NCBI RefSeq assembly: GCF_030866825.1
Contig: NZ_CP133020.1
Coordinates: 1,054,001 to 1,118,000 of the forward strand
DNA length: 64,000 nucleotides
Source of the DNA: Rathayibacter sp. SW19
GTDB lineage: Bacteria > Actinomycetota > Actinomycetes > Actinomycetales > Microbacteriaceae
Direction of reading: 5' to 3'
The translations under genes were made by a program, and so were the position numbers. Under the pieces are notes generated by a model. That model was not told where the DNA came from, searched no databases, and saw nothing but the letters and a program-made list of their open reading frames with translations. Positions within the stretch are counted from its first letter, which is position 1. Every line of letters begins with the position of its first letter. Positions 51,040-59,261 of this stretch are shown one piece after another.

Positions 51040-51542
51040 TGGTCAAATACGTTGCGCTGCTGCGAGGGATTAACGTCGGCGGCAAGAGCCTGATCAGCAT
51101 GCGAGCCCTCGCCAATTGCTTTCGCGAAGCCGGATACGAGGGCGTTCGTACGCACATTCAGAGCGGCAACGTTCTGTTCGCATCAGTCTCGCCGGGTGGT
51201 GCAGACCTGGAGGCCGCACTTGAACGGATGTTGCGGCAACGCTTCGATACTCCGATTCCTACAATTGTCCGGTCGAGAGATGAGCTTGCCGCGACGATCG
51301 CAGCAGCGCCCGCGAACCACGGCTCCACGGAGCTTCGTAGCGAGGTGTTCTTCCTCAAACGACAACTGACCGCGGCCGCGGTGATCGCGCAGCTGCCAGA
51401 GTTGCGCGAGGGCGTTGACTCGATCTCCTCTGGCCCCGGCGCGCTCGACGTTCCGCTTGTGGGCGGCGCGCGAAGCGATGAACGCTCTCAAATCTGCCCC
51501 GGAAAGAATGCTGAATTCCCGCTCGCTGGGCGTCCCTCATAA
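51039..51542 (+). CDS. DUF1697 protein, C-terminus abnormal
   Basis: 167 residues from ATG 51039 (GTG 51036 also possible, overlapping the RidA stop). The N-terminal two thirds match DUF1697: YVALLRGINVGGKSLISMRA, GYEGVRTHIQSGNVLF, IVRSRDELAATIAAAP, EVFFLKR. After SSGPGALD the usual tryptophan and arginine-rich end is missing and the tail looks like another reading frame. The frame after a shift near 51460 gives WAAREAMNALKSAPERM and continues to a stop at about 51576. Function of the family is unknown. Confidence 0.72.
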   Translation: MVKYVALLRGINVGGKSLISMRALANCFREAGYEGVRTHIQSGNVLFASVSPGGADLEAALERMLRQRFDTPIPTIVRSRDELAATIAAAPANHGSTELRSEVFFLKRQLTAAAVIAQLPELREGVDSISSGPGALDVPLVGGARSDERSQICPGKNAEFPLAGRPS

Positions 51543-51661
51543 GGACTGGTTCGACCTGGGACGAGTGCCGCGATGACGGTTGCGTGGATGGTGCTGAATT
51601 TGAGTGGAGGGTGCGGCCTTAACCGAGCAATACGCTGCACGTGGTTCGCGTTCCTGGCTGG

Positions 51662-52078
51662 TTAGCTTGCCGTTTTGCGCTCGGTAGTGCGCGCGGGTTT
51701 GAGGATCTGATCAACCCGTTGGGGCGAGACGCCGAGCATGACGGCGGCCTCCCGCACGGTGTATCCCTCATCCTTGAGTCGGCGAGCCAGGGAGCGGCTG
51801 AGCTGCCAGGCGCGGGTTTCGCGGTCGGCCGCCTCGGCACGCAGGTCGCGCAGCTCGGCAATCTCGGCATCAATCTCCGGTGTGATGGTCGGCACCAAGT
51901 GCACGTCGACCTCGGCTGTCGGTACGTCGAGCACGAATGCGATTGCCTCCCGCTGTGCGACGGCGGCTTCGGTCAGCCGCCTTACCTGCGAGATCGCGCC
52001 CGGCGCTTCATCGCACTGGATGATCCACCATTCACCCTTGCGGTGCGCCCGTGACGTGTACGTGGTCACTTCCACCAC
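51662..52078 (-). CDS. hicB: HicB-type antitoxin with C-terminal helix-turn-helix
   Basis: 138 residues from GTG 52078. N-terminal HicB strand region (YTSRAHRKGEWWIIQCDEAPGA, HicB-like RNase H fold), an acidic middle, and a C-terminal HTH (YTVREAAVMLGVSPQRVDQIL). It overlaps the end of the HicA frame by 13 bp. The partner is frameshifted, so this may now be an orphan regulator. Confidence 0.78.
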   Translation of the reverse strand: MVEVTTYTSRAHRKGEWWIIQCDEAPGAISQVRRLTEAAVAQREAIAFVLDVPTAEVDVHLVPTITPEIDAEIAELRDLRAEAADRETRAWQLSRSLARRLKDEGYTVREAAVMLGVSPQRVDQILKPARTTERKTAS

Positions 52079-52274
52079 CCCTCTCCCAATTCGTTCTCAA
52101 ACTGCTTCCAGACGGCACGTGCGGTACCGTCCGGGACTTCCGAATGCCGACCGATCGTGCTGCGCTCTGGCCCACGATGATGCCTCTGTGACGCGTCAAC
52201 TCGACCTCCCGATACTCCAAGCCGGCAGACTTCGCTGCCGCCTTGATCCTTTTGAGCACCGCCTGCTTCGTCAC
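52066..52274 (-). pseudogene. hicA: HicA toxin gene with frameshift
   Basis: Starts at GTG 52274 with AVLKRIKAAAKSAGLEYREV then LTRHRGIIVG, and then leaves the HicA frame. The expected end, RSTIGRHSEVPDGTARAVWK followed by QFENELGEGWWK and a stop at 52066, is in a neighbouring frame. The shift lies near 52160-52175 in GTGGGCCAGAGCGC. HicA is normally a 60-85 residue double-stranded-RNA-binding mRNA interferase, so the product is probably inactive unless this is a sequencing error. Confidence 0.75.
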
Positions 52275-52688
52275 CCGGCAACCCTAGTGGCCTTGATGAT
52301 TCGTGTCAATCCCTCTAGACAAATTGAACATTCGGGTGCTGGAACGCCCGAGTGACATCCTTCGCGACCTCCCCGTTGCAGTTGCAGCACGGGGTCCGCT
52401 TGCGGCCACCGGTGATGGATCGAATCGCGAACTCAAGCGCAATTTCACTGTCGTTCGAAAAGTGCCCGCTGAAGGTTCCCCACCGGGCACGCGATCTGCA
52501 TCAAAACGCGGTCTCGAATGTATTGTCGCGACGGCTTGAATTGCCGCCCGTTGATCGTCCGTCTTGCGGACGCCGTTCACGCATGTCAATACGAGCGAAA
52601 GGCTGTCCGCTCGGCCGATTAGCGGTTGACCAGCAGTCCTGCGTCGAAAAGGGATCAACCGGTGCTTGTCTGCTGCGTGCGCGATCCG
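52275..52688. other. Gene-free stretch with right copy of the direct repeat
   Basis: No recognisable coding sequence on either strand. It includes the right copy (52485-52573) of the 89-bp direct repeat. The rest may be decayed mobile DNA, but I cannot identify it. Confidence 0.5.
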
Positions 52689-53196
52689 CTAATGTGCGTC
52701 GATGCGCTTGTGACGCTCAAGGACTAACCGGATCATGCTGCTGGTGAGGTCGGGATCGCAGACTTGCGCGTAGTGGTCGCTGCCGGTCGCGAACACGTTG
52801 GGCGTGTTGGGCTTGAGCGTGATCAGGGCGTCCTGCACCTGGGGCTACGCTCGTTCCAGGGTTTGGGTCAGCGCCGCCGGAACAGTAGGTGAGACACCGA
52901 ACGGTTCGGTCTTGCTGATCACGGCGGCTGGCACGTTCGGCAGCGGGCCGCCGTTCTGAATTGCACTAGTGGCCTCGTCCGCGTCAACGGTCTCCCAGTC
53001 GGGCTGATCATCGAGGGCGGTCCCCGGTTTGTTGAGGGTCTCGGCGTAGGCAGGCCACTGAGCGCCGAACACTTGCTTGATGTTCGGGCCGAACGCGTCG
53101 ACGAACACCAACCCGGCCGTTGCGGACGGGGACGTTTGGGCGAACGGGCGCGGCGAGTACCGCGATTCCCATGATGACTCGAGGCGCGCTCACCAT
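52689..53196 (-). pseudogene. Alpha/beta hydrolase remnant
   Basis: The C-terminal part reads LVFVDAFGPN-like VFVDAFGPNIKQVFG, PNVPAAVISKTEPF, TLERA, then TAG in place of the expected Trp codon, then PQVQDALITLKPNTPNVFAT, GSDHYAQV with the catalytic His, and CDPDLTSSMIRLVLER to a stop at 52689. The first 30 codons (MVSAPRVIMGIAVLAAP) look like a signal peptide in another frame. Most of the N-terminal half with the nucleophile elbow is missing. Three lesions therefore support a dead gene. Confidence 0.78.
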
Positions 53197-53220
53197 GACT
53201 CCCCTGCTGTAACGGTTCTC

Positions 53221-53907
53221 CTACCGACTCAGCGCGGCGAAGTTTGAAATGCTATCGCCGACCGGTAGCTCGGCGGTGCGCGGTCCCGGAGTGGGAGTCT
53301 TCACGACGCCGCCCGGCCCCAACGTGCCGGCGGCCGTGAATGTGTCGATCACCCATGGCACATTATCGGATGTCAGCGGCAAGGGGCCAGCCTGCAATTG
53401 GAAATGCAGATGCGCCTCGGTCGAGCTGCCCGAGTTGCCCAGCCGCCCGATCTCCTGACCTTTCTTGACGGTCTCGCCGACTTTCACTTCAGCAGACCCT
53501 TGCTTCAAATGGGCGTACAGAGCATAGATTCCGTGACCCAGATCCAAGATGATCTCGTTTCCCGGCAACTGGTCAGTCGGCAACTCTAACTGTATTGCCG
53601 AATTCGGTGTCCCATCCGGCCGGTCCGAAACCACCGTGACGACTTTGGCGTTGGCGACCGCGATCAGCGGCTGATCGAACGCGTGATAACTGGTGTTCCG
53701 GCTCAGGTCACCGCTATAGCTGCCTTGGATCGGCTCTGTGCCCTTCGGCGCTTTCGGGTCGATGCGGATGAAGTCGATGGCGAACCGTTCCGCACCGTTG
53801 ATCCGGCCGCCGATCGGTATCGGCGTCATACTGTGCGCGTTGAGCGATTGGGAGCTCAGCCCGTTGAACGCCACCCAGTTGTCGCCGATCAGCGGCGGCC
53901 CGATCAC
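53221..53907 (-). CDS. M23-like peptidase domain, separated from its lipoprotein N-terminus
   Basis: 228 residues from GTG 53907. LytM/M23 beta-barrel: RFAIDF near 44, LGHGIYALYAHL, VGETVKKGQEIGRLGNSG and HLHFQL with the HxH pair. The first zinc His of HxxxD is replaced (GAERFAID), so peptidase activity is doubtful. There is no signal peptide of its own. The sequence VVIGPPLIGDNWVA belongs just after the upstream ORF's LPL end, so the two were probably one lipoprotein. The GTGA overlap could still allow coupled translation. Confidence 0.7.
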   Translation of the reverse strand: MIGPPLIGDNWVAFNGLSSQSLNAHSMTPIPIGGRINGAERFAIDFIRIDPKAPKGTEPIQGSYSGDLSRNTSYHAFDQPLIAVANAKVVTVVSDRPDGTPNSAIQLELPTDQLPGNEIILDLGHGIYALYAHLKQGSAEVKVGETVKKGQEIGRLGNSGSSTEAHLHFQLQAGPLPLTSDNVPWVIDTFTAAGTLGPGGVVKTPTPGPRTAELPVGDSISNFAALSR

Positions 53908-54446
53908 AACGGGAGAGTTGCACTGATGCGATGTGTGAATGTTGCCGGAACGGACTTCTTGGTCGGATAGACGTCCCGGAGAACGATAATCGCGGCCCGG
54001 CCGGCCGGAATATCCGTCGACCCTAACATCGCAGGCGAATAGTCACCGGTCAGTATGGTATTGCCCGCGACCTGTTCCTGATCCAACGTCGCGATGACCT
54101 TGCCGCGGTCGTTTCCGGCGATGGTCTCCATCTTCGTCATCGTCGCATCCCGCGGTGCGTCGTTGAAAACGCTGAGTTCGTATGCCACGTGAAATTTGTT
54201 GTCCGATCCCTTGACCGGGATCGGCGCCGGTGCGAGCGTGGTGATGATCAATGGCGAGAGCTGATCCTTGGTCGCCTGCCGGTAACCGGGCAGAGCTCCA
54301 CTACCGCCGGCGCCTGCCCCGTTGACGGCCGCCGTCCGCGTGGGTGCCGCAGTCACACCCGCCCCTGTGCAGGCCGTCAGCACCAACAGGCATGCCACGG
54401 CCAACCCCGCTGCGGTCAATCGGATCGCATTGTTGAATTCTGGCAT
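53904..54446 (-). CDS. Lipoprotein, N-terminal part of a split M23 protein
   Basis: 180 residues from ATG 54446, with GAGGA 8 bases upstream. Signal peptide with lipobox LTAC near residue 21, a Gly/Ala linker, then an immunoglobulin-like domain (LAPAPIPVKGSDNKFHVAYE, AGRAAIIVLRDVYPTKKSVP). It ends THRISATLPL and stops where homologous proteins appear to continue into the M23-like domain, so a one-base frameshift at about 53905 is likely. Confidence 0.68.
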   Translation of the reverse strand: MPEFNNAIRLTAAGLAVACLLVLTACTGAGVTAAPTRTAAVNGAGAGGSGALPGYRQATKDQLSPLIITTLAPAPIPVKGSDNKFHVAYELSVFNDAPRDATMTKMETIAGNDRGKVIATLDQEQVAGNTILTGDYSPAMLGSTDIPAGRAAIIVLRDVYPTKKSVPATFTHRISATLPL

Positions 54447-54671
54447 GCGGGGCATCCTCACGATCGATCTGGGCATCGGAGTGGTAGTGCACATACGCGA
54501 CTTAATCGAACCTCACCATAGGGTCAGCCAGCGGGCAACCAGCTTCAGCGCCGCCTCAAGGCAGCGGCCTCAGGATACGCCCACCCTGAGACCAGGTACT
54601 CCGCCCCCGTTGTGGGCCCGGTCAGCGTTCCGTTTGCGGAGCGTTATCCGCCCGCCGAAAGCTGTCGAACG

Positions 54672-54960
54672 TTAGTCGTCGTAGTGGAATCGTGTCTGGA
54701 GGATTACGAGGTCGTTCTCAATGACACGGTAGACGAGTCTGTTGAAAGGTTCGTTGTTCCCGGATGGCCGGATCGGGTCGGTCGGATCGTGGACGGATCC
54801 GCCGATGCTGAGTTTGACACCTTTGACAGCGAGTTCGTCGACGATGTCCTTCGCATCGCGGAGGGATCGGGCCGGCCGGTCGAGCTTAGCGACAACGAGG
54901 GTGTCGCCGTTACGGCAGGCGGCGCGGCCCCCACTCGGGCACCCGTCCCAGACGGCGAAC
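54672..54960 (-). pseudogene. Chimera of serine-recombinase and RelE/YoeB toxin fragments
   Basis: In one frame, GDTLVVAKLDRPARSLRDAK and DIVDELAVKGVKLSIGGSVH then DPTDPI are the resolvase/invertase catalytic-domain core after the active-site Ser. Directly after comes EPFNRLVYRVIENDLVILQT then RFHYDD, the C-terminus of a RelE/YoeB-type toxin. Neither family has this join and both lack their N-termini, so an ancient deletion fused two genes. The upstream frame (to 55148) is not recognisable. Confidence 0.72.
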
Positions 54961-55252
54961 CCTGACAATTGGCCGTTCCTCAAGCACCCAATTCTGCGCC
55001 CGCTCACCGTCCGTTCAGCGCGACACGCCCGAGCTGGAGGGCCCGCGCCCCCATCGAGACCGTCGGCGACGCTTACGGCAACGCAGCGGCTGCACTCCCT
55101 CGGGAACCTCCTGCCCAAGGAATTCTCAGGAACTGCTAAGGTCAGCACGACGGCCGATCAACCTGTGATGCCGCCAACAAACCGGTGGCATGAAACCCGG
55201 GATGCTTCACGACTCCCGCGGCTGGGGCCGAGGGACGAGAGAAGCGTGCAGG

Positions 55253-56956
55253 ATGGTTGAGAAGGCGGCACACGAGGCGGGCACACGAGCCGCGGGCGGC
55301 GCCGGGGCCTCGGCCGGGATCGACGATGCGGCCGAGTCGGGTGGCGGGGCGGCGCCCGTGGGCGCTGGGCCGCGAGTGTTGTCGCGTCGTGCCCTGATCC
55401 GGGGTGTGGCAGGGTCTGCTGTGCTGGCGGGCGCTGCGGCGACGCTGGCGGCGTGCACGCCCGGGACGGCCTCCGCGGGGGCGTCGGCGTCGAAGGCGGC
55501 ATCGGGGGCGCCAGCATCGGCATCCGCATCGACATTGTTCGCGGAGCTGGACGCCAAGATCCTGGCGTTGATGAAGAAGTACAAGGTGCCCGGGTCGGCG
55601 GTGGGCGTCTGGTACAAGGGTGCCGAGCATGTGCGCGGGTTCGGGGTGACGAATGTGGAAGACCCGCAGCCGGTGACCGGGGACACCCTGTTCCGGATCG
55701 GGTCGACGACGAAGACGGTCACCGGGACGGCGATGATGCGCCTGGTCGAGCAGGGCAAGGTCGGCCTGGATGCGCCGGTGCGCACCTACCTGCCCGATTT
55801 CGCCACTTCCGACCCGTCCGTGGCGTGGCAGGTGACGGTGCGGCAGCTGCTGAACCACAGCCCGGGATGGTTGGGCGACAACTTGGTCGACTACGGGCGG
55901 GGCGATAACGCGTTGGCCGAGTACGTCGCCGGGGTGGCGAGGGTTCCGCAGCAGACACCGCTGGGCTCGACGTTCCAGTACAACAACACCGCGATCGGCG
56001 TGGCCGGCCGCATCATCGAGGTCGTCACCGGATCCACCTATGAGGATGCGGCGCGCTCGTTGGTCCTGGACCCGTTGAAGCTGGCACACACCGGGTTCTT
56101 CGCCGACGAGATGATCGGCTACCGGTTCGCCGCCCCCCACCAGCAGGTGCCGGCTGCCCAGGAAGTGCCGGGCAAAGCCGTGGTGAACCGGTCGGACTTC
56201 TACCTGCCGCGCTCCTTGAACTCGATTGGCGGGCTGCTCTCCAGCGCACGGGATCAGTTGGCCTATGCCCGGTTCCACCTTGCCGGCACGGGGGTTGCCG
56301 CGGACGGAAAGCAGATCCTCAGCCCGGCCGCGCTGAAGGCGATGCGCTCAAACCCCGGCCCCGGTGGCACCCTGTTGATGGAGCTGACCGGGATAGGGGT
56401 GACCTGGATGCTGGTGCCCAGCGCCGAGGGGGTCACCATCGTGCAGCACGGCGGCTCCTGGCCCGGCTACGAGTCCGGGTTCCTCTTCGTGCCCGGCCGC
56501 GACTTCGCCATGACCTTGCTGACCAATTCCTCCACGGGCAACCCCGCGGTCGGGGAGCTGCTCAACAACGACTGGGCGCTGTCACGGTTTGCCGGCCTTC
56601 ACAATCCGCCCGCGGACCCAAAGAAGTTGTCGGCTGCTGACCTGGCACCGTATGTGGGCCGCTACAGGTTCCAGGAGATCGACGGCACCGGCGCGAAGCC
56701 GATCACGAAGACCAGCACGCTCCAGCTCACCGCCCACAATGGGCGCCTGCGCATGAGCGGGCTGGATGAGAATGGCAAGGAACTCGAGCCGCCGACCGGC
56801 GGCGCGCCGGAGTTGGCTCTCTATCGCGACGACTACGTACGCCCGTACGACAGCGACGGCAACCCGCTGGCGGCGCGGAGCAATTTCATCCGTGACGCCA
56901 ACGGCAAAGTGCAGTGGCTCCGCAATGGCGGCCGACTCGGCCGCAAGATCTCCTGA
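55253..56956 (+). CDS. Tat-exported lipoprotein serine hydrolase (beta-lactamase/DD-peptidase family)
   Basis: 567 residues from ATG 55253; upstream starts exist. After an acidic and Gly/Ala-rich leader comes SRRALIRGVAGSAVLAGAAA with LAAC, a Tat-type signal with lipobox. Catalytic motifs: SxxK in RIGSTTKTVTG, YxN in QYNNTAIG, and HGGSWPG as the third. The C-terminal 140 residues form a lipocalin-like DUF3471-type domain (YVGRYRFQEIDG). Expected outside the membrane as an esterase, D-aminopeptidase or DD-carboxypeptidase. The very long N-terminal leader before the twin-Arg motif suggests the true start may be internal. Confidence 0.85.
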   Translation: MVEKAAHEAGTRAAGGAGASAGIDDAAESGGGAAPVGAGPRVLSRRALIRGVAGSAVLAGAAATLAACTPGTASAGASASKAASGAPASASASTLFAELDAKILALMKKYKVPGSAVGVWYKGAEHVRGFGVTNVEDPQPVTGDTLFRIGSTTKTVTGTAMMRLVEQGKVGLDAPVRTYLPDFATSDPSVAWQVTVRQLLNHSPGWLGDNLVDYGRGDNALAEYVAGVARVPQQTPLGSTFQYNNTAIGVAGRIIEVVTGSTYEDAARSLVLDPLKLAHTGFFADEMIGYRFAAPHQQVPAAQEVPGKAVVNRSDFYLPRSLNSIGGLLSSARDQLAYARFHLAGTGVAADGKQILSPAALKAMRSNPGPGGTLLMELTGIGVTWMLVPSAEGVTIVQHGGSWPGYESGFLFVPGRDFAMTLLTNSSTGNPAVGELLNNDWALSRFAGLHNPPADPKKLSAADLAPYVGRYRFQEIDGTGAKPITKTSTLQLTAHNGRLRMSGLDENGKELEPPTGGAPELALYRDDYVRPYDSDGNPLAARSNFIRDANGKVQWLRNGGRLGRKIS

Positions 56957-57166
56957 GGGATCGAAAACCACCGCACCACCCGTTGCGCTTGTCCCAGCTG
57001 AGCGAGGGAATTCGGCCGTCGACGGCACGTTCTAGAACGCTCGCAAGGCGGCACCGGCGGTCGAGATCCCGTGGAACTAGGCCGCTGCCTCAACAAATTT
57101 GAGACAGAACCACGCAATGCAACATCTGTAGTGAGATTGCCCTAACTTAGATGAGACAGGACAGGG

Positions 57167-58135
57167 GTGACCGGCATTGACAGTACGGGGCGTGAGGGTC
57201 GAGCGCTGCGGCTCGTGAAAGCGCGTCGAGTGATCGTCCTCACGGGGACGGCGGTTCTCGCGCTGTCGCTGGCCGCTTGCGCGAGCGCTGTTGGGTCCGG
57301 GGAGGGCACCGGGTCGGAGCACGGCACCAGACAGGGTGACGGAAGCCACGGATCGGCGCAGGATTAACGGCCACCCCCGCATCCGCAGTCCCGATCGTAA
57401 CTGCGGCCCACGCGCACGGCGTCAAGGCAGAACTGCTGTTGAGCAACTACGACGACGGCGTCGGCGACTTCTCGCCGGCGATCGCAACGAACGTGCTCAG
57501 CAGTCCGGCCAACCGTGCCGCAGTCGTTGCCGAGCTCGTCGCGAAAGCGAAGGCCGGCGGGTTCGACGGAGTGCAGCTCGATCTGGAGTCGATGCACGCG
57601 TCCAACGGCGACGGCCTCACCGCATTCGCGGCAGAGCTCCGCGCGGCACTGCCTGCTCGGGACACCATCTCGATCGCACTGATGGCAGCAGACACGGCCG
57701 CGGGGTATGCAGACGCGGGCTATCAGGTTGAGGCACTGAGCGCATCCGTCGGCCGCTTCGTGCTGATGGCTACGACGAACACGGTCCGACCTGGAACGGC
57801 GTCGGACCGATCGCAGGGACACCGTGGGTGAAGAGGGCGCTCGCCGCTCTCATCGACACCGGCGTTCCGCGAGACAAGATCGACCTCGGTGTCGCCGAAT
57901 ATGCGTACACATGGCCCGGCGACGGCACGGACGGAACTCAACTGACAGTCGCCGCGGCGCGGAAGCTGCCCACTTCGACGTGATGCAGGACGAGTGGACC
58001 GCTACGCTCGACGACAGCACGGTGCTCTGGTGGTCGGATGCGCGCACCCTGGCCGAACGCACACAGCTCGCCGCACGGTACAGCGTGCATGGCCTCGCGA
58101 TCTGGGAGCTGAGCCTCGGCGACCCGCTCGGCTGA
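57167..58135 (+). pseudogene. GH18-type glycoside hydrolase lipoprotein broken by frameshifts
   Basis: Piece one is a lipoprotein signal (VIVLTGTAVLALSLAAC). Piece two, in another frame from about 57365, has VTAAHAHGVKAELLLSNYDD and the GH18-like FDGVQLDLES. Piece three, after a shift at 57769-57771, reads YDEHGPTWNGVGPIAGTPWV and KIDLGVAEYAYTWPGDG. Piece four, after a shift near 57957, reads VLWWSDARTLAERT and YSVHGLAIWELSLGDP. Joined, they form a full chitinase-like protein, so at least three frameshifts have occurred. Confidence 0.82.
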
Positions 58136-58145
58136 CCGCGTGCCG

Positions 58146-59261
58146 TCAGGCGTCGGCCGGCGGCAGCTTGGTGCCGAGCCCCTTGAAGCTGAAATCACCG
58201 ATCGTCTGCGAGCGCAGTTCGGCGGCCCTGGCCAGAACCAGCTGGCACAGCACCGTCTCGACGATCGTCCGCACAAACGCATCCGATTCTTCGGGCAGAT
58301 CGACTACCGTCAAGAGCGGATGCCCGTGGCCGGCCACTGCGGATCCCGCGCCCGAGCTCACCGCGCCCGAGCTCACCGAGCCCGATCTCTCCGCGCCCGA
58401 TCCCGCCGCTCCCGAGGTCACCAGGATGACCGGTACGCCGGCCTCGAGGAGTGCCCCGGGAATGGACTCGGGGATGGTGCGTTCGCGCCCAGCGCCGAAT
58501 GCGACGACCGCACAGGCGGGTGATGCCGCTTCGATCGGGCCGTGGAGGTAGTCAAGCGTGTTGTATGCGGTGGCCGGCAGATGAATGCCTTCCCGGCACA
58601 TCAACGCGAACTCCGCGGCACTGGCGTACGAGGCGCCCTGCCCGATGACATCGACGCTGCCGGCTCCGGCGATGACTTCGGCAATCGCATTCGCGCTCGG
58701 GGTGAGCGATTGGAGAGCACCGGCGACGGTCGCGGGAACGCGAGCCATGGCATCCGGTGTCGAGGTGAGGCCCAGATGATCCAACAGCAGCGCGAACGAC
58801 AGCAGCGTCGCCGTGTAGCCGACGGTGTACACGGCCGAATCCGGCACGCCGCCCAGGGTCAGAATCGTGTCGACCGTCTCGGAAAGCTGTGACCCGCGCA
58901 CGTTGGTGATGCCGATCCGCTCGGCCGGCGCAAGCCTCCTGGCCGCTTCGAGGGGCTCAGGGCTACGCCCCGACTCGGAAACGATCAGATAGTGATCGGC
59001 CGGTTGAAAGCCGGGTGCGCCGTTCAGAACATCCGACGCGGTCAGATTGACCGCGCGGATTCCAATGGCGGCCAAGACGGCAACCAGCGCGTGGCCGGCA
59101 TTGTGCGACGCGCCCATCGCGACGATGGCGATGGTCTCCTTCGGCAGCCACGGTCGCAGCCGCGCGGCGCCCAGGTCGCCCAAAAACGCTGTGCGAGCAC
59201 GTTCGAGCTGCACCGGTTGCGAGTGCACGGCGGTGAGGAACGGCACAGTCTCCATGGTCAC
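58146..59261 (-). CDS. Double-SIS phosphosugar isomerase/deaminase
   Basis: 371 residues from GTG 59261, overlapping the permease stop (ATG 59255 also possible). SIS one: IVAMGASHNAGHALVAVLAA, SESGRSPEP, ITNVRGSQLSETVD. SIS two: DVIGQGASYASAAEFALMCR and YNTLDYLHGPIEA, which corresponds to the GlmS-type isomerase region. No glutaminase domain. It should deaminate or isomerise the 6-phosphate produced by the BadF kinase. A SGAVS-type repeat (58332-58412) lies near the C-terminus. Confidence 0.82.
   Translation of the reverse strand: MTMETVPFLTAVHSQPVQLERARTAFLGDLGAARLRPWLPKETIAIVAMGASHNAGHALVAVLAAIGIRAVNLTASDVLNGAPGFQPADHYLIVSESGRSPEPLEAARRLAPAERIGITNVRGSQLSETVDTILTLGGVPDSAVYTVGYTATLLSFALLLDHLGLTSTPDAMARVPATVAGALQSLTPSANAIAEVIAGAGSVDVIGQGASYASAAEFALMCREGIHLPATAYNTLDYLHGPIEAASPACAVVAFGAGRERTIPESIPGALLEAGVPVILVTSGAAGSGAERSGSVSSGAVSSGAGSAVAGHGHPLLTVVDLPEESDAFVRTIVETVLCQLVLARAAELRSQTIGDFSFKGLGTKLPPADA
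58332..58412 (-). repeat. 15-nt in-frame tandem repeat in the SIS gene
   Basis: Five units on the plus strand (gcgcccgagctcacc twice, then gagcccgatctctcc, gcgcccgatcccgcc, gctcccgaggtcacc) encode SGAAG, SGAER, SGSVS, SGAVS and SGAGS-type peptides between VPVILVT and the LLTVVDLPEES strand. Confidence 0.87.

Noticed and set aside
58146..59261. Glucosamine-6-phosphate synthase (GlmS)
   Set aside because: It has only SIS domains and no N-terminal Cys glutaminase domain, and belongs to an uptake operon.
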